Shown here piece by piece: positions 1-8,276 of a stretch of 64,000 nt of DNA. This stretch comes from Shewanella putrefaciens (GTDB taxonomy: Bacteria; Pseudomonadota; Gammaproteobacteria; Enterobacterales; Shewanellaceae). The stretch spans positions 2,808,501 to 2,872,500 of the forward strand of contig NZ_CP066369.1 in the NCBI RefSeq assembly GCF_016406305.1, written 5' to 3'. The notes under the pieces are model-generated. The model did not search any database and was not told the origin of the DNA. It was given only the letters and a program-made list of their open reading frames with translations. A program made the position numbers and the translations under genes. The first letter of the stretch is position 1, and every line of letters begins with the position of its first letter.

Positions 1-457
1 TAGTGGCATACAGTGCGGGTCGCCCCGGGACTTCTTTGTGGCCAACTACTTTAATCCAATGTCTATCCGACAAACTTTTGATGATATGGCTACTTATCGC
101 CACACCGCGCACCTGTTCAATATCACCGCGGGTCACTGGTTGACGATAGGCAATCACAGCCAAAGTTTCCAATGTCGCGCGCGAATATTTTGGCGCTTTT
201 TCTTGCCACAGGGGCTGCAAAAAAGGACTCAGAACGTCTAAGGTCTGGAAGCGGTAACCCCCAGCGACTTTCACAAGTTGCACACCTCTTTCCTGATAAT
301 CCTGTTGCAGCTCGTCCAATGCAGCTTTGATTTTGTCTCTGGAAACGGAGAAATCCACGAGTACCGTTTCTTTCAACATTTTCACCGACAAGGGTTTCCC
401 CAATACAAACAGACTCGCTTCTATCAGCTGTTTTAATTGAATTGGATTTATCTGCAT
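1..457 (-). CDS. scpB: Segregation and condensation protein B (ScpB), 3' end outside window
   Basis: Partial gene: the ATG is at 457 on the minus strand and about 152 codons are visible before the window edge. The protein begins MQINPIQLKQLIEASLFVLG and continues through the winged-helix region (GGYRFQT, then KYSRATLETLAVIAYRQPVT), which is typical of ScpB. ScpB is the winged-helix partner of the SMC/ScpA-type condensin that compacts and segregates chromosomes. Its start lies 3 nt after the scpA stop, so the two are almost certainly co-transcribed and translationally coupled. A short plus-strand open frame over 38-241 is a shadow of this gene. The missing C-terminus cannot be assessed. Confidence 0.93.
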   Translation of the reverse strand, partial: MQINPIQLKQLIEASLFVLGKPLSVKMLKETVLVDFSVSRDKIKAALDELQQDYQERGVQLVKVAGGYRFQTLDVLSPFLQPLWQEKAPKYSRATLETLAVIAYRQPVTRGDIEQVRGVAISSHIIKSLSDRHWIKVVGHKEVPGRPALYAT

Positions 458-460
458 CAA

Positions 461-1249
461 TTAATAGGCCTTTACGTAAATAACTGAAAACGGTTCTGTT
501 TGGTACAATTCGACCAATAACTCTTTGACTAATTCCATCAAGGCTAAGAAGGTCACCACCACGCCAGCGCGGCCTTCTTCTACGGTAAATAAGCGTTCAA
601 ATGCCGTAAAATCATCAGAGTTCAGCATGGCTAAAATCTGGCTCATGCGCTCGCGGGTCGACAAATGTTCACGCTTAACGTGATGATCTTCATTGGCATC
701 AATACGTTTGAGCACATCGCCAAAGGCGCGGGCAATCTCAAATAACGAGACTTCAGGCGGGATCACTAACGGCTTAATACTCGGTGCGGCCATCGCCTTT
801 GCTTGAAATACATCCCGCTCAAGCCGCGGAAGATCATCCATTTTTTGCGCCGCTTCTTTGATCACTTCATAGGCTTTTAACTGACGGATCAGTTGCGCCC
901 GCGGATCTTCCTCAACCTCATCCTCTGCCACCATACGCGGCAGCAGCAAACGGGATTTAATCTCCGCAAGGGTTGCTGCCATCACTAAGTAATCGGCAGC
1001 AAGCTCGATACGCGCCTGGGTCAGCATCGCGATGTATTCTAAATACTGGGCGGTGATTTGCTGAATGGGTAAATCGACAACGTCTAATTTTTGCTTACGG
1101 ATCAAATATAAAAGTAAATCTAATGGCCCTTCAAAGGACTCCAGAAAAACTTCCAATGCCTCGGGCGGAATAAACAAATCCTGCGGCATTTCGGTCATTG
1201 CCTGACCGCGAATAACGGCTAAGGGTAAACTCTGTTGCGTGCCCTGCAT
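461..1249 (-). CDS. scpA: Segregation and condensation protein A (ScpA, kleisin)
   Basis: Kleisin subunit that bridges SMC heads and binds ScpB in chromosome condensation. The conserved N-terminal kleisin motif FEGPLDLLLYLIRKQKLDV is present, followed by an alpha-helical middle and a C-terminal winged-helix segment rich in Glu and Leu. The frame is open back to a GTG at 1276. I prefer the ATG at 1249 because GGAG lies about 10 nt upstream; an ATG at 1198 is also possible. Length (about 262 aa) fits the family. It is followed at once by scpB and preceded by yciO with a gap of about 130-160 nt, so it may have its own promoter or be read from rnaAM/yciO. Function is confident; the exact start is not. 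Confidence 0.92.
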   Translation of the reverse strand: MQGTQQSLPLAVIRGQAMTEMPQDLFIPPEALEVFLESFEGPLDLLLYLIRKQKLDVVDLPIQQITAQYLEYIAMLTQARIELAADYLVMAATLAEIKSRLLLPRMVAEDEVEEDPRAQLIRQLKAYEVIKEAAQKMDDLPRLERDVFQAKAMAAPSIKPLVIPPEVSLFEIARAFGDVLKRIDANEDHHVKREHLSTRERMSQILAMLNSDDFTAFERLFTVEEGRAGVVVTFLALMELVKELLVELYQTEPFSVIYVKAY

Positions 1250-1408
1250 CCGCCATTTTCTCCGTGTCACACCCACAGATTGAACACAATCACCTATGGC
1301 CTTATGCCAAACGCGCGATTATACCCGTAAATTTGCGGCGATAAAACTGCCAAATAGGCGCTTTATGCCGCGAAAGAAACCGATAAATGAGTTTTCAAAC
1401 TGTCGCTA

Positions 1409-2029
1409 TCACAGAAAAGGGCTGATATCCCCCGCTCCTTCACGCAAAATTTCGGCGCCATCTTCGGACATATCGATCACTGTGGTCGGCTTTTCGCCTA
1501 AATAACCGCCGTGGATAATCACATCCACTTGATGTTCGAGCAGATCGCGAATGTGCTCGGGATCCGACTCGGCAAATTCCGCATTCGGCATCACTAAGCT
1601 GGTTGACATCAGCGGCGCATCTAAGGCTTCGAGCAGTGCCAACGCAATCACATTATCGGGCACTCGGATGCCTATGGTCTTTTTCTTGTCATTTTGCAAA
1701 CGACGGGGCACTTCTTTGGTCGCTTTGAAAATGAAGGTATAGGGCCCAGGCGTGCAACTTTTTAGAATGCGATAGGCCTGATTATCGACCTTAGCGTAGG
1801 TTGCAAGCTCAGATAAATCGCGGCACATCAAGGAAAAATTATGATCATTCTCAATTTGACGAATGCGCGCCATCCGCGTCATCGCGTCTTTCTCACCAAT
1901 CAAGCAACCTAAGGCATAGCCCGAATCGGTAGGATAAACAATTACCCCACCCGCTTTTAAGGCGGCAACCGCTTGATTAATAAGCCGCGATTGCGGATTT
2001 ACTTCATGTACATAAAAAAACTGACTCAT
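1409..2029 (-). CDS. yciO: YciO-family (Sua5/YrdC-like) RNA-binding protein
   Basis: About 206 aa starting MSQFFYVHEVNPQSRL at 2029; the open frame extends 12 codons further but overlaps rnaAM. It has the Sua5/YrdC/YciO dsRNA-binding fold: N-terminal ALKAGGVIVYPTDSGYALGC, the FSLMCRDLSEL segment, GPYTFIFKATKEVP and the IGIRVPDN motif. Family members bind tRNA or dsRNA, and Sua5/TsaC make threonylcarbamoyl-AMP for t6A. YciO is the divergent paralogue, with weak or uncertain activity, so I do not assign t6A synthesis. The start codon overlaps the last 4 nt of rnaAM, indicating translational coupling. The pairing of yciV(rnaAM) with yciO next to trp is conserved in enteric relatives. Confidence 0.88.
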   Translation of the reverse strand: MSQFFYVHEVNPQSRLINQAVAALKAGGVIVYPTDSGYALGCLIGEKDAMTRMARIRQIENDHNFSLMCRDLSELATYAKVDNQAYRILKSCTPGPYTFIFKATKEVPRRLQNDKKKTIGIRVPDNVIALALLEALDAPLMSTSLVMPNAEFAESDPEHIRDLLEHQVDVIIHGGYLGEKPTTVIDMSEDGAEILREGAGDISPFL

Positions 2030-2886
2030 GGTCGTTCCACCCAAGATCCTGACTGCCAGACCCAATCAATACCTTGGGGCTGATACAGATTTTTACCTAA
2101 TTCGATCCAATTACTTGGAAAGTGAAAATCACTTCCTATCGATGCAAGCAACTGATTTTGAACGCTAAGAGCAGCAAGATTTGCCCTATCGTCCACCGTT
2201 TGCTGGCCGAGTACCACTTCCATGGCATCTCCACCCGCTTCTTTAAATTCGCGCACTAAACGCTTTAACCACTTAGCAGATAACTTGTAACCGCTAGGGT
2301 GGGCTAAAACAGCTAATCCACCCGCGTTGTGGATCACCTCAATCGCGCTGGCCATATCGCCCCAATTATTGGGCACATAACCGGTTTTACCGCGAGCCAG
2401 ATAGCGTTTAAATACGCTTGGCATATCCACAGCATGACCATTTTCAGCCATCCAACGGGCATAATGACCACGGCTTAAAGCCGCATCACCCGCCAATGCC
2501 TTAGCACCTTCGTAGGCACCTTCAATGCCCGCCTTGGCTAATCTGTGACCAATCTCTTGGGCTCGTAATTCACGCAATTCACGCTGGTTTTCTAAAAATG
2601 CTAATAGCGCTGGGTTATCGGCATCGAAATTCAGCGCAACAATATGAATGTCATAACTGTTCCAGCGAGTCGAAATTTCGACCCCTGAAATCAATTTAAG
2701 CGGGTTCGCCTGGGCCTGATTAAAGTGACGGGCCTCGGCTAAACCTGCAACCGTATCGTGATCGGTAATGGCAAATAATTGCACGCCCTTTTCAAGGGCT
2801 CTGGCCACCAATTCAGACGGAGTTAACTGACCATCGGACGCGGTCGTGTGGCTGTGTAAATCAGCCAATATGCTTTGAGTATTCAT
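2026..2886 (-). CDS. rnm: PHP-domain 5'-3' exoribonuclease / 3',5'-nucleoside bisphosphate phosphatase (RNase AM)
   Basis: 286 aa from the ATG at 2886 (MNTQSILADLHSHTTASDG); 16 further upstream codons have no support. Metal-binding PHP motifs are visible: DLHSHT, FAITDHDTVAGL, LAVLAHPSGY and IGSDFHFP, ordered as in E. coli YciV/RnaAM (also called TrpH). The E. coli protein trims 5' ends of short RNAs and rRNA precursors and removes the 3' phosphate from pAp. The gene is divergent from the trp operon and overlaps yciO by 4 nt at its 3' end. Family identity is clear; the precise substrate in this organism is inferred from E. coli. Confidence 0.9.
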   Translation of the reverse strand: MNTQSILADLHSHTTASDGQLTPSELVARALEKGVQLFAITDHDTVAGLAEARHFNQAQANPLKLISGVEISTRWNSYDIHIVALNFDADNPALLAFLENQRELRELRAQEIGHRLAKAGIEGAYEGAKALAGDAALSRGHYARWMAENGHAVDMPSVFKRYLARGKTGYVPNNWGDMASAIEVIHNAGGLAVLAHPSGYKLSAKWLKRLVREFKEAGGDAMEVVLGQQTVDDRANLAALSVQNQLLASIGSDFHFPSNWIELGKNLYQPQGIDWVWQSGSWVERP

Positions 2887-3005
2887 GGGGCTATTGTACG
2901 CGAATTTGTTAAGAAATGTGCAGTTATCTCGCACTTTATGCCAAGGATTGCCGATTTAACCTAAGGATTTTTGACCACAAATGATCTAATTTGAAAAATA
3001 TTCAA

Positions 3006-3037
3006 TTGACATTATTGCTCGGCTCATGTTTTCTATA
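3006..3037 (+). promoter_or_regulatory. Candidate trp operon promoter
   Basis: A perfect TTGACA -35 hexamer lies at 3006-3011. The best -10 candidates (TTCTAT or TCTATA around 3031-3037) sit at a long spacing of 19-20 bp. The position, 33-64 nt upstream of the trpL start and between divergent genes, fits the trp promoter. I could not find a convincing TrpR operator palindrome overlapping it. Confidence 0.45.
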
Positions 3038-3069
3038 GGTCCATTAACGAATTAGCGAGACCCTTTTGA

Positions 3070-3126
3070 ATGACACACATTAACGCTTCATTAAACATCA
3101 TTTGGTGGTGGCACTTCCCAACGTAG
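3070..3126 (+). CDS. trpL: trp operon leader peptide
   Basis: An 18-codon ORF, MTHINASLNIIWWWHFPT, followed by TAG. The three consecutive Trp codons are the hallmark of transcriptional attenuation: ribosome stalling there when charged tRNA-Trp is scarce favours the antiterminator. The peptide lies between the candidate promoter and the attenuator at 3178-3202, upstream of trpE. It is too short to appear in ordinary ORF lists. No strong Shine-Dalgarno was seen (GCGAGA lies about 15 nt upstream). Confidence 0.88.
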   Translation: MTHINASLNIIWWWHFPT

Positions 3127-3202
3127 CGGGTGGTGTGAAGCTCTGTGCTCATTTGAAAGTGACCAGAATCAACAAGAAGCCCGCAGAAATGCGGGCTTTT
3201 TT
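3126..3202 (+). terminator. trp attenuator with antiterminator pairing
   Basis: The terminator stem AGCCCGC (3178-3184) pairs with GCGGGCT (3191-3197) across a 6-nt loop and is followed by a run of T. The segment GCGGG at 3126-3130, just at the trpL stop, is complementary to CCCGC (3180-3184) and can form the competing antiterminator (2:3) when the ribosome stalls on the Trp codons. The geometry is that of the enterobacterial trp attenuator. The leader is 169 nt from the trpL stop to the trpE start. Confidence 0.85.
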
Positions 3203-3295
3203 GTTAGGTGCGAAAAATGTCGGCAGACTCGGGTAAAAAGTTAAGAAAGCGAGATAACTCATGATGTTAAAGACATTTTATAAGGTAGCTGGAGT

Positions 3296-4957
3296 ATGAA
3301 CATGCCCAAACAGACATTCGCACGCTCAAGCACACTCAAGGCGGCATTAACCTACCACAGCGATCCACTGCGCTTGTATCAGCACATCACCCAAGATGCG
3401 CCCCATACTATGTTGCTGGAATCGGCCGAAATCGACAGTAAAGATCACTTAAAAAGCATGGTAATGACCCATGCCGCCATGATGATCCGCTGCGATGGTT
3501 ATCAACTGACCTTCACCGCACTGACAAGCAATGGCACCAGTTTACTCGCCCCTATCGAACGCTTTTTTAGCCCGACCGCCCACTGTCAAAGCGCACAATC
3601 CACCTTAGTGGTAACGCTGCAAAAAGACACTCAGCTGCAGGATGAAGATGCACGCTTAAAATCCACTTCGCCACTCGATGGCCTACGGATGTTTATCCAG
3701 CAGATTGATTGTGGCGCCCATACTGACGGCCAAACCAAGCCCGCCTTTGAGGATCTGTTTTTAGGTGGCGTACTGGCCTACGACTTGATTGATACCGTTG
3801 AGCCGCTGCCTGCCGTGCCAAGCCGCGATAACGATTGCCCTGATTACTTATTCTACCTCGCTGAAACCTTAATCCTGATTGACCATAAGCTGAAACAAGC
3901 CGATATCATCACCCATAATTTCAGTAGCGATTCTGCCCAGTATACCGCCATTACCGCAGCACTAAGCGAGCGAGTACAAAGTTTAACTGCAGAATGTAAA
4001 AACTTAGGTAATTCACCTGCCGATGTGCCGACACTGGTCGCTATCGATGCAACTGAGCGAGTCAATATTTCCGATGAAGAGTTCAAACAAACCGTTATCG
4101 ATTTGAAAGAACACATTATTGCGGGCGATATTTTCCAAGTAGTGCCATCCCGTAGCTTTAGTTTGCCTTGCCCGAATACCTTAGGGGCTTATCGTGCTCT
4201 GCGCCTGACTAACCCTAGCCCTTACATGTTTTATTTCAGGGGCCATAATTTCACGCTGTTTGGCGCCTCACCAGAAAGTGCGCTCAAATTTGATGCCAGC
4301 AGTAATCAAGTCGAAGTCTACCCGATTGCCGGCACTCGTAAGCGTGGTAAAACCGCCACGGGCGAGATTGATTTTGACTTAGACAGTCGCATTGAACTTG
4401 AACTGCGTTTAGATAAAAAAGAACTGTCGGAACACTTAATGCTGGTCGATTTAGCCCGCAACGATATCGCCCGCATCAGCCAAAGCGGCAGCCGTAAAGT
4501 CGCCGAATTATTGAAAGTGGACCGTTATTCCCACGTGATGCACCTCGTCAGCCGTGTAACGGGTCAACTGCGCCAAGATTTAGATGCGTTGCATGCTTAT
4601 CAAGCCTGTATGAATATGGGCACTTTAGTGGGCGCGCCAAAAGTACGCGCATCACAGCTGGTACGCCAAGCGGAAAAAGTCCGCCGCGGCAGCTATGGCG
4701 GCGCCGTGGGTTACCTTAACGCCCTTGGTGACATGGACACTTGCATCGTGATCCGCTCCGCCTTTGTTAAAAATGGTACCGCCTTTATTCAAGCTGGCGC
4801 TGGCGTGGTATTTGATTCGGATCCCCAAAGCGAGGCAGATGAAACCCGTCAAAAAGCCCAAGCCGTGATTTCAGCCATCAAGATGGGCGCTGGAGTGCCA
4901 GTAAACACTTCTGTGCAACCCATTTCAGTGCAACTCAGTTCAGCACAATCTAAATAG
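3296..4957 (+). CDS. trpE: Anthranilate synthase component I
   Basis: 553 aa. Uses chorismate plus ammonia supplied by TrpG to make anthranilate, the first committed step of tryptophan synthesis. The N-terminal motif LLESAEIDSKDHLKS is the Trp feedback-binding region known from E. coli and Salmonella TrpE. The C-terminal chorismate-binding domain shows PIAGTRKRG, the LVDLARND motif, GTLVGAPKVRA and GAGVVFDSDP. The start MNMPKQT has GGAG about 6 nt upstream. It is the first structural gene after the attenuator, and trpG begins 9 nt after its stop. No defects seen. Confidence 0.97.
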   Translation: MNMPKQTFARSSTLKAALTYHSDPLRLYQHITQDAPHTMLLESAEIDSKDHLKSMVMTHAAMMIRCDGYQLTFTALTSNGTSLLAPIERFFSPTAHCQSAQSTLVVTLQKDTQLQDEDARLKSTSPLDGLRMFIQQIDCGAHTDGQTKPAFEDLFLGGVLAYDLIDTVEPLPAVPSRDNDCPDYLFYLAETLILIDHKLKQADIITHNFSSDSAQYTAITAALSERVQSLTAECKNLGNSPADVPTLVAIDATERVNISDEEFKQTVIDLKEHIIAGDIFQVVPSRSFSLPCPNTLGAYRALRLTNPSPYMFYFRGHNFTLFGASPESALKFDASSNQVEVYPIAGTRKRGKTATGEIDFDLDSRIELELRLDKKELSEHLMLVDLARNDIARISQSGSRKVAELLKVDRYSHVMHLVSRVTGQLRQDLDALHAYQACMNMGTLVGAPKVRASQLVRQAEKVRRGSYGGAVGYLNALGDMDTCIVIRSAFVKNGTAFIQAGAGVVFDSDPQSEADETRQKAQAVISAIKMGAGVPVNTSVQPISVQLSSAQSK

Positions 4958-4966
4958 GAGCCAAAC

Positions 4967-5569
4967 ATGAAACTCTATCTACTCGATAACTTTGACTCCT
5001 TTACCTATAACCTAGTGGATCAATTTCGCAGCCTAGGTTGTGAAGTGGTGATTTACCGCAACGATGTTGCCGCCGATTATATCGCCGAAAAACTGCTTAA
5101 CGAACAAGAGCCTGCAGCCCTAGTGTTATCACCAGGTCCTGGTGCCCCCCATGAGGCAGGTTCTATGATGGCACTTATCGCCAAAGTTGCGGGTAAGGTG
5201 CCTATGCTGGGGATCTGCCTTGGGCATCAAGCCATGGTGGAATATTACGGCGGCACAGTAGCGCGCGCACCTTTTGTGGTGCACGGCAAAGCAAGTCCGA
5301 CTTTCCATGATGGTACTGGCGTATTTGTCGGTTTGCCCTCTCCCCTGCCCGTTGCCCGTTATCACAGCCTCGTCGCCACTCAAGTGCCCGATTGCCTGCA
5401 AGTGATCGCAACCACTGACGCTATGCCGATGGCGATTTTGCACCCTGAGCACAGAGCCGTTGGCTTTCAGTTCCACCCAGAATCCATTCTGACGACGTTG
5501 GGCAGCACACTGCTCACTCAAACCTTGGCATTTCTGACCCAAGACATGACAGCAGGAGTAAACGCATGA
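4967..5569 (+). CDS. trpG: Anthranilate synthase component II, glutamine amidotransferase
   Basis: 200 aa, class I glutamine amidotransferase that passes ammonia from glutamine to TrpE. The nucleophile is Cys84 in GICLGHQA; the glutamine-binding LSPGPGAP and the His-Glu pair in FQFHPES complete the triad. It is a stand-alone trpG, not fused to trpD as in E. coli. AGGAG lies upstream of the ATG. The last 4 nt overlap the trpD start (ATGA), so translation is coupled. Confidence 0.96.
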   Translation: MKLYLLDNFDSFTYNLVDQFRSLGCEVVIYRNDVAADYIAEKLLNEQEPAALVLSPGPGAPHEAGSMMALIAKVAGKVPMLGICLGHQAMVEYYGGTVARAPFVVHGKASPTFHDGTGVFVGLPSPLPVARYHSLVATQVPDCLQVIATTDAMPMAILHPEHRAVGFQFHPESILTTLGSTLLTQTLAFLTQDMTAGVNA

Positions 5570-6612
5570 GTACCAACAATATTCAGCCTTTACTCGACCT
5601 TTTATACCAAGGTAAAAGTTTAAGTCGTGTGCAAACCTTTGAGATTTTTAGCGCGTTAATTCGCGGTGAAATGAGTGAAGCCACTATGGCGGGCATGTTA
5701 GTCGCGCTCAAGATGCGCGGCGAGACCATAGATGAGATCAGCGGCGCCGCCGATGCCATGCGCGCCGCCGCCAAGACGTTTCCCTACTCAAATGGCGATA
5801 ACCTTAGCAATGGCATCGTTGATATCGTTGGCACCGGTGGCGATGGCTTTAATACCATTAATATTTCCACCACTGCGGCCTTTGTTGCCGCGGCGGCGGG
5901 CGCTAAGGTCGCCAAACACGGCAATCGTAGCGTGTCGAGTAAATCGGGTTCATCGGATCTATTGGCGCAGTTTGGCATTGACTTAACCATGTCACCAGAC
6001 ACCGCCAGTCGTTGCCTCGACGCATTGAACCTGTGCTTTTTATTTGCGCCCCACTACCACGGCGGAGTGAAACATGCGGGGCCGGTCAGGCAAGCACTGA
6101 AAACGCGCACCTTATTCAATGTGTTAGGGCCACTTATCAATCCCGCACGCCCAGAATTTATGTTACTTGGCGTGTATAGCCCTGAGTTAGTCTTACCAAT
6201 AGCAAAAGTATTAAAGGCGCTTGGCACAAAACGCGCTATGGTAGTGCACGGCAGCGGTTTAGATGAAGTCGCGCTGCACGGCAATACCCAAGTGGCCGAA
6301 TTAAAAGACGGCGACATCATAGAGTATCAACTCACGCCCGCCGATTTAGGTGTGCCTTTAGCACAAATCAGTGACTTAGAAGGCGGCGAACCCGCGCAGA
6401 ATGCCTTGATCACCGAGGCCATTTTGAAAGGTCGTGGCACAGATGCGCATACCAATGCGGTCGCCATCAATGCCGGTTGTGCTTTATATGTGTGTGGGAT
6501 TGCTGATTCAGTGAAAACAGGAACCTTACTGGCGATCGCGACCATACAAAGCGGCAAAGCCTTTGAATTATTGAGTGAATTAGCTAAAGTCAGCAGTGAA
6601 ACCAAGGAATAA
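5566..6612 (+). CDS. trpD: Anthranilate phosphoribosyltransferase
   Basis: 348 aa; transfers phosphoribosyl from PRPP to anthranilate. The PRPP-binding GTGGDGFNT motif and the following NISTTAAF and KHGNRSVSSKSGSSDLL segments are present, as is the anthranilate-side FAPHYHGGVKH motif. Length matches monofunctional TrpD (about 340 aa). Its ATG overlaps the trpG stop by 4 nt. trpCF follows directly. Confidence 0.96.
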   Translation: MSTNNIQPLLDLLYQGKSLSRVQTFEIFSALIRGEMSEATMAGMLVALKMRGETIDEISGAADAMRAAAKTFPYSNGDNLSNGIVDIVGTGGDGFNTINISTTAAFVAAAAGAKVAKHGNRSVSSKSGSSDLLAQFGIDLTMSPDTASRCLDALNLCFLFAPHYHGGVKHAGPVRQALKTRTLFNVLGPLINPARPEFMLLGVYSPELVLPIAKVLKALGTKRAMVVHGSGLDEVALHGNTQVAELKDGDIIEYQLTPADLGVPLAQISDLEGGEPAQNALITEAILKGRGTDAHTNAVAINAGCALYVCGIADSVKTGTLLAIATIQSGKAFELLSELAKVSSETKE

Positions 6613-6618
6613 GTGGCA

Positions 6619-8097
6619 ATGACTCAACAACTGATCACAGATAGCCAAGATATGAGAACTCAGCCACAGGCACGAACTAACCCTATGCCCAAAAGTAATG
6701 TGTTAACCCGTATTGTCGACACCAAAGCGGCCCATATTGCCGCTCTAAAGCTGCGTTTCCCCGAGGCGAGTCTGTCGCCAAAAATCTCTGACCGCAGTTT
6801 GTTTGCCGCACTCAAGGCGCCCAAGGCGGGTTACATTTTAGAATGTAAAAAAGCCAGTCCCTCCAAAGGGCTTATCCGCGAGGTGTTTGATGTCGAAGCC
6901 ATCGCCGATATTTACGGCAAATATGCGGCAGGTATTTCGGTATTAACCGACGAGCAGTTTTTCCAAGGGGATATGGACTATATCCCTAAGGTGCGCGCTC
7001 GGGTCAATCAACCAATTCTGTGCAAAGATTTTTTTGTTGATGAATACCAAATTAAACTCGCCGCCCACCAAGGCGCCGATGCCATTCTGTTGATGCTATC
7101 CGTACTCGATGATGCGCAATATCACCGCCTAGCGAAAGAAGCCGCTAAATATCAACTCGATGTGCTGACCGAAGTCAGTAACGAAGAAGAACTTAAACGC
7201 GCCATCGCATTAGATGCGCCGATTATTGGCATTAATAACCGCAACTTAAGGGATTTGAGTACGGATCTTGCGACCACTGAAGCCTTAGCGCCACACATTG
7301 GCAGTGACCGCGTGGTAATAAGCGAATCAGGCATCTACACCAATGAGCAAGTACGCCGCTTAAGCCCGCTGGTCGATGGTTTCCTCGTCGGCAGCTCGAT
7401 TATGGCCGAGGCTGATATTGACTTAGCCTGCCGTAAATTGATCTTCGGTCACAATAAAGTCTGCGGCCTCACCCGTGTGGAAGATATTCGCGCCGCGGCA
7501 ACCGCTGGCGCCGTCTATGGCGGGCTGATTTTTGCTGAAAAATCCCCGCGCGCGTTAACCCTTGATGCCGCTGAACAATTGCTCAGGGAATATCGCGCAT
7601 CCGCGGCTCCCGCCATTGAATTCGTCGGCGTATTTGTTAATGCCGCGCCAAGCACCATTACAGATACCGCAGCCAGTTTGCAGTTATCTGCGGTGCAGCT
7701 GCACGGCACTGAAACTGAACTTGAAATCGCAGAGCTCGCCGAGCGACTTAAGCAAGCGGGACTCACCACTCAAATTTGGAAAGCCGTCAGCGTCGATGCG
7801 CAAACGGGTGAGCTTGGTAACTTACCTCAGGGCGCATCGCGATATCTGTTTGATAGTAAAACGGCTGACCAATTTGGCGGCTCGGGCCAAGCCTTTAATT
7901 GGCAAAATATTGATGTGAAGTCCTTAGGCCCGCAAAAGGCCCATGCCATGTTGGCGGGCGGACTCAATCCAGACAATGCGGCCAGTGCCAATGCCCAAGG
8001 ATTTTACGGTTTAGATTTTAATTCTGGCCTAGAAACCGCCGCAGGAATTAAATCGGCGCAACTTATCCAAACGGCTTTTGCCAATTTACGTCTCTAG
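6619..8097 (+). CDS. trpCF: Bifunctional indole-3-glycerol phosphate synthase / phosphoribosylanthranilate isomerase
   Basis: About 492 aa. TrpC half (about residues 30-285): LECKKASPSKGLI, VLTDEQFFQGD, ILCKDFFVDEYQ, GINNRNLRD and VISESGI. TrpF half (about 290-492): starts KVCGLTRVEDI with its catalytic Cys and ends with the phosphate loop after LFDSKTADQFGGSG. Together they convert phosphoribosylanthranilate to indole-3-glycerol phosphate. A GTG at 6613 in the same frame, directly after the trpD stop, is an alternative start. The N-terminus carries about 25 extra residues before the conserved NVLTRIV. The fused form is as in enterobacteria, although trpG and trpD are separate here. Confidence 0.95.
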   Translation: MTQQLITDSQDMRTQPQARTNPMPKSNVLTRIVDTKAAHIAALKLRFPEASLSPKISDRSLFAALKAPKAGYILECKKASPSKGLIREVFDVEAIADIYGKYAAGISVLTDEQFFQGDMDYIPKVRARVNQPILCKDFFVDEYQIKLAAHQGADAILLMLSVLDDAQYHRLAKEAAKYQLDVLTEVSNEEELKRAIALDAPIIGINNRNLRDLSTDLATTEALAPHIGSDRVVISESGIYTNEQVRRLSPLVDGFLVGSSIMAEADIDLACRKLIFGHNKVCGLTRVEDIRAAATAGAVYGGLIFAEKSPRALTLDAAEQLLREYRASAAPAIEFVGVFVNAAPSTITDTAASLQLSAVQLHGTETELEIAELAERLKQAGLTTQIWKAVSVDAQTGELGNLPQGASRYLFDSKTADQFGGSGQAFNWQNIDVKSLGPQKAHAMLAGGLNPDNAASANAQGFYGLDFNSGLETAAGIKSAQLIQTAFANLRL

Positions 8098-8276
8098 CCT
8101 ATCGCGCTAAGCAAGAAGCCCTAGATGCTGTTGGTGCTCGACAAGAGTGATGCTCAACAAACAATATGAACCTATTAATGCCAGTGGCCAAATAGATAAC
8201 GATGCGGTTAACCCCAAGACGCTGTTAGCACAATCGAAGCCACTGACAAACTGATTGATAAGATAAGGAAAAAGGT
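8098..8276 (+). other. Intergenic gap inside the trp operon (trpCF-trpB)
   Basis: 179 bp without a recognised gene. This is unusually long for this operon, where other junctions overlap or are within 10 nt. It contains a possible 34-codon ORF (8150-8254, beginning MLNKQYEPINAS) with normal-looking codons but no known homologue and only a weak AAGAG upstream. No terminator or promoter is convincing. trpB has its own good ribosome-binding site (AAGGAAAAAGG) at the end of the gap. Confidence 0.5.

Noticed and set aside
3036..3066. TrpR operator near the trp promoter
   Set aside because: AACGAATTAGCG near 3047 only weakly resembles the operator; pairing is too poor to call.
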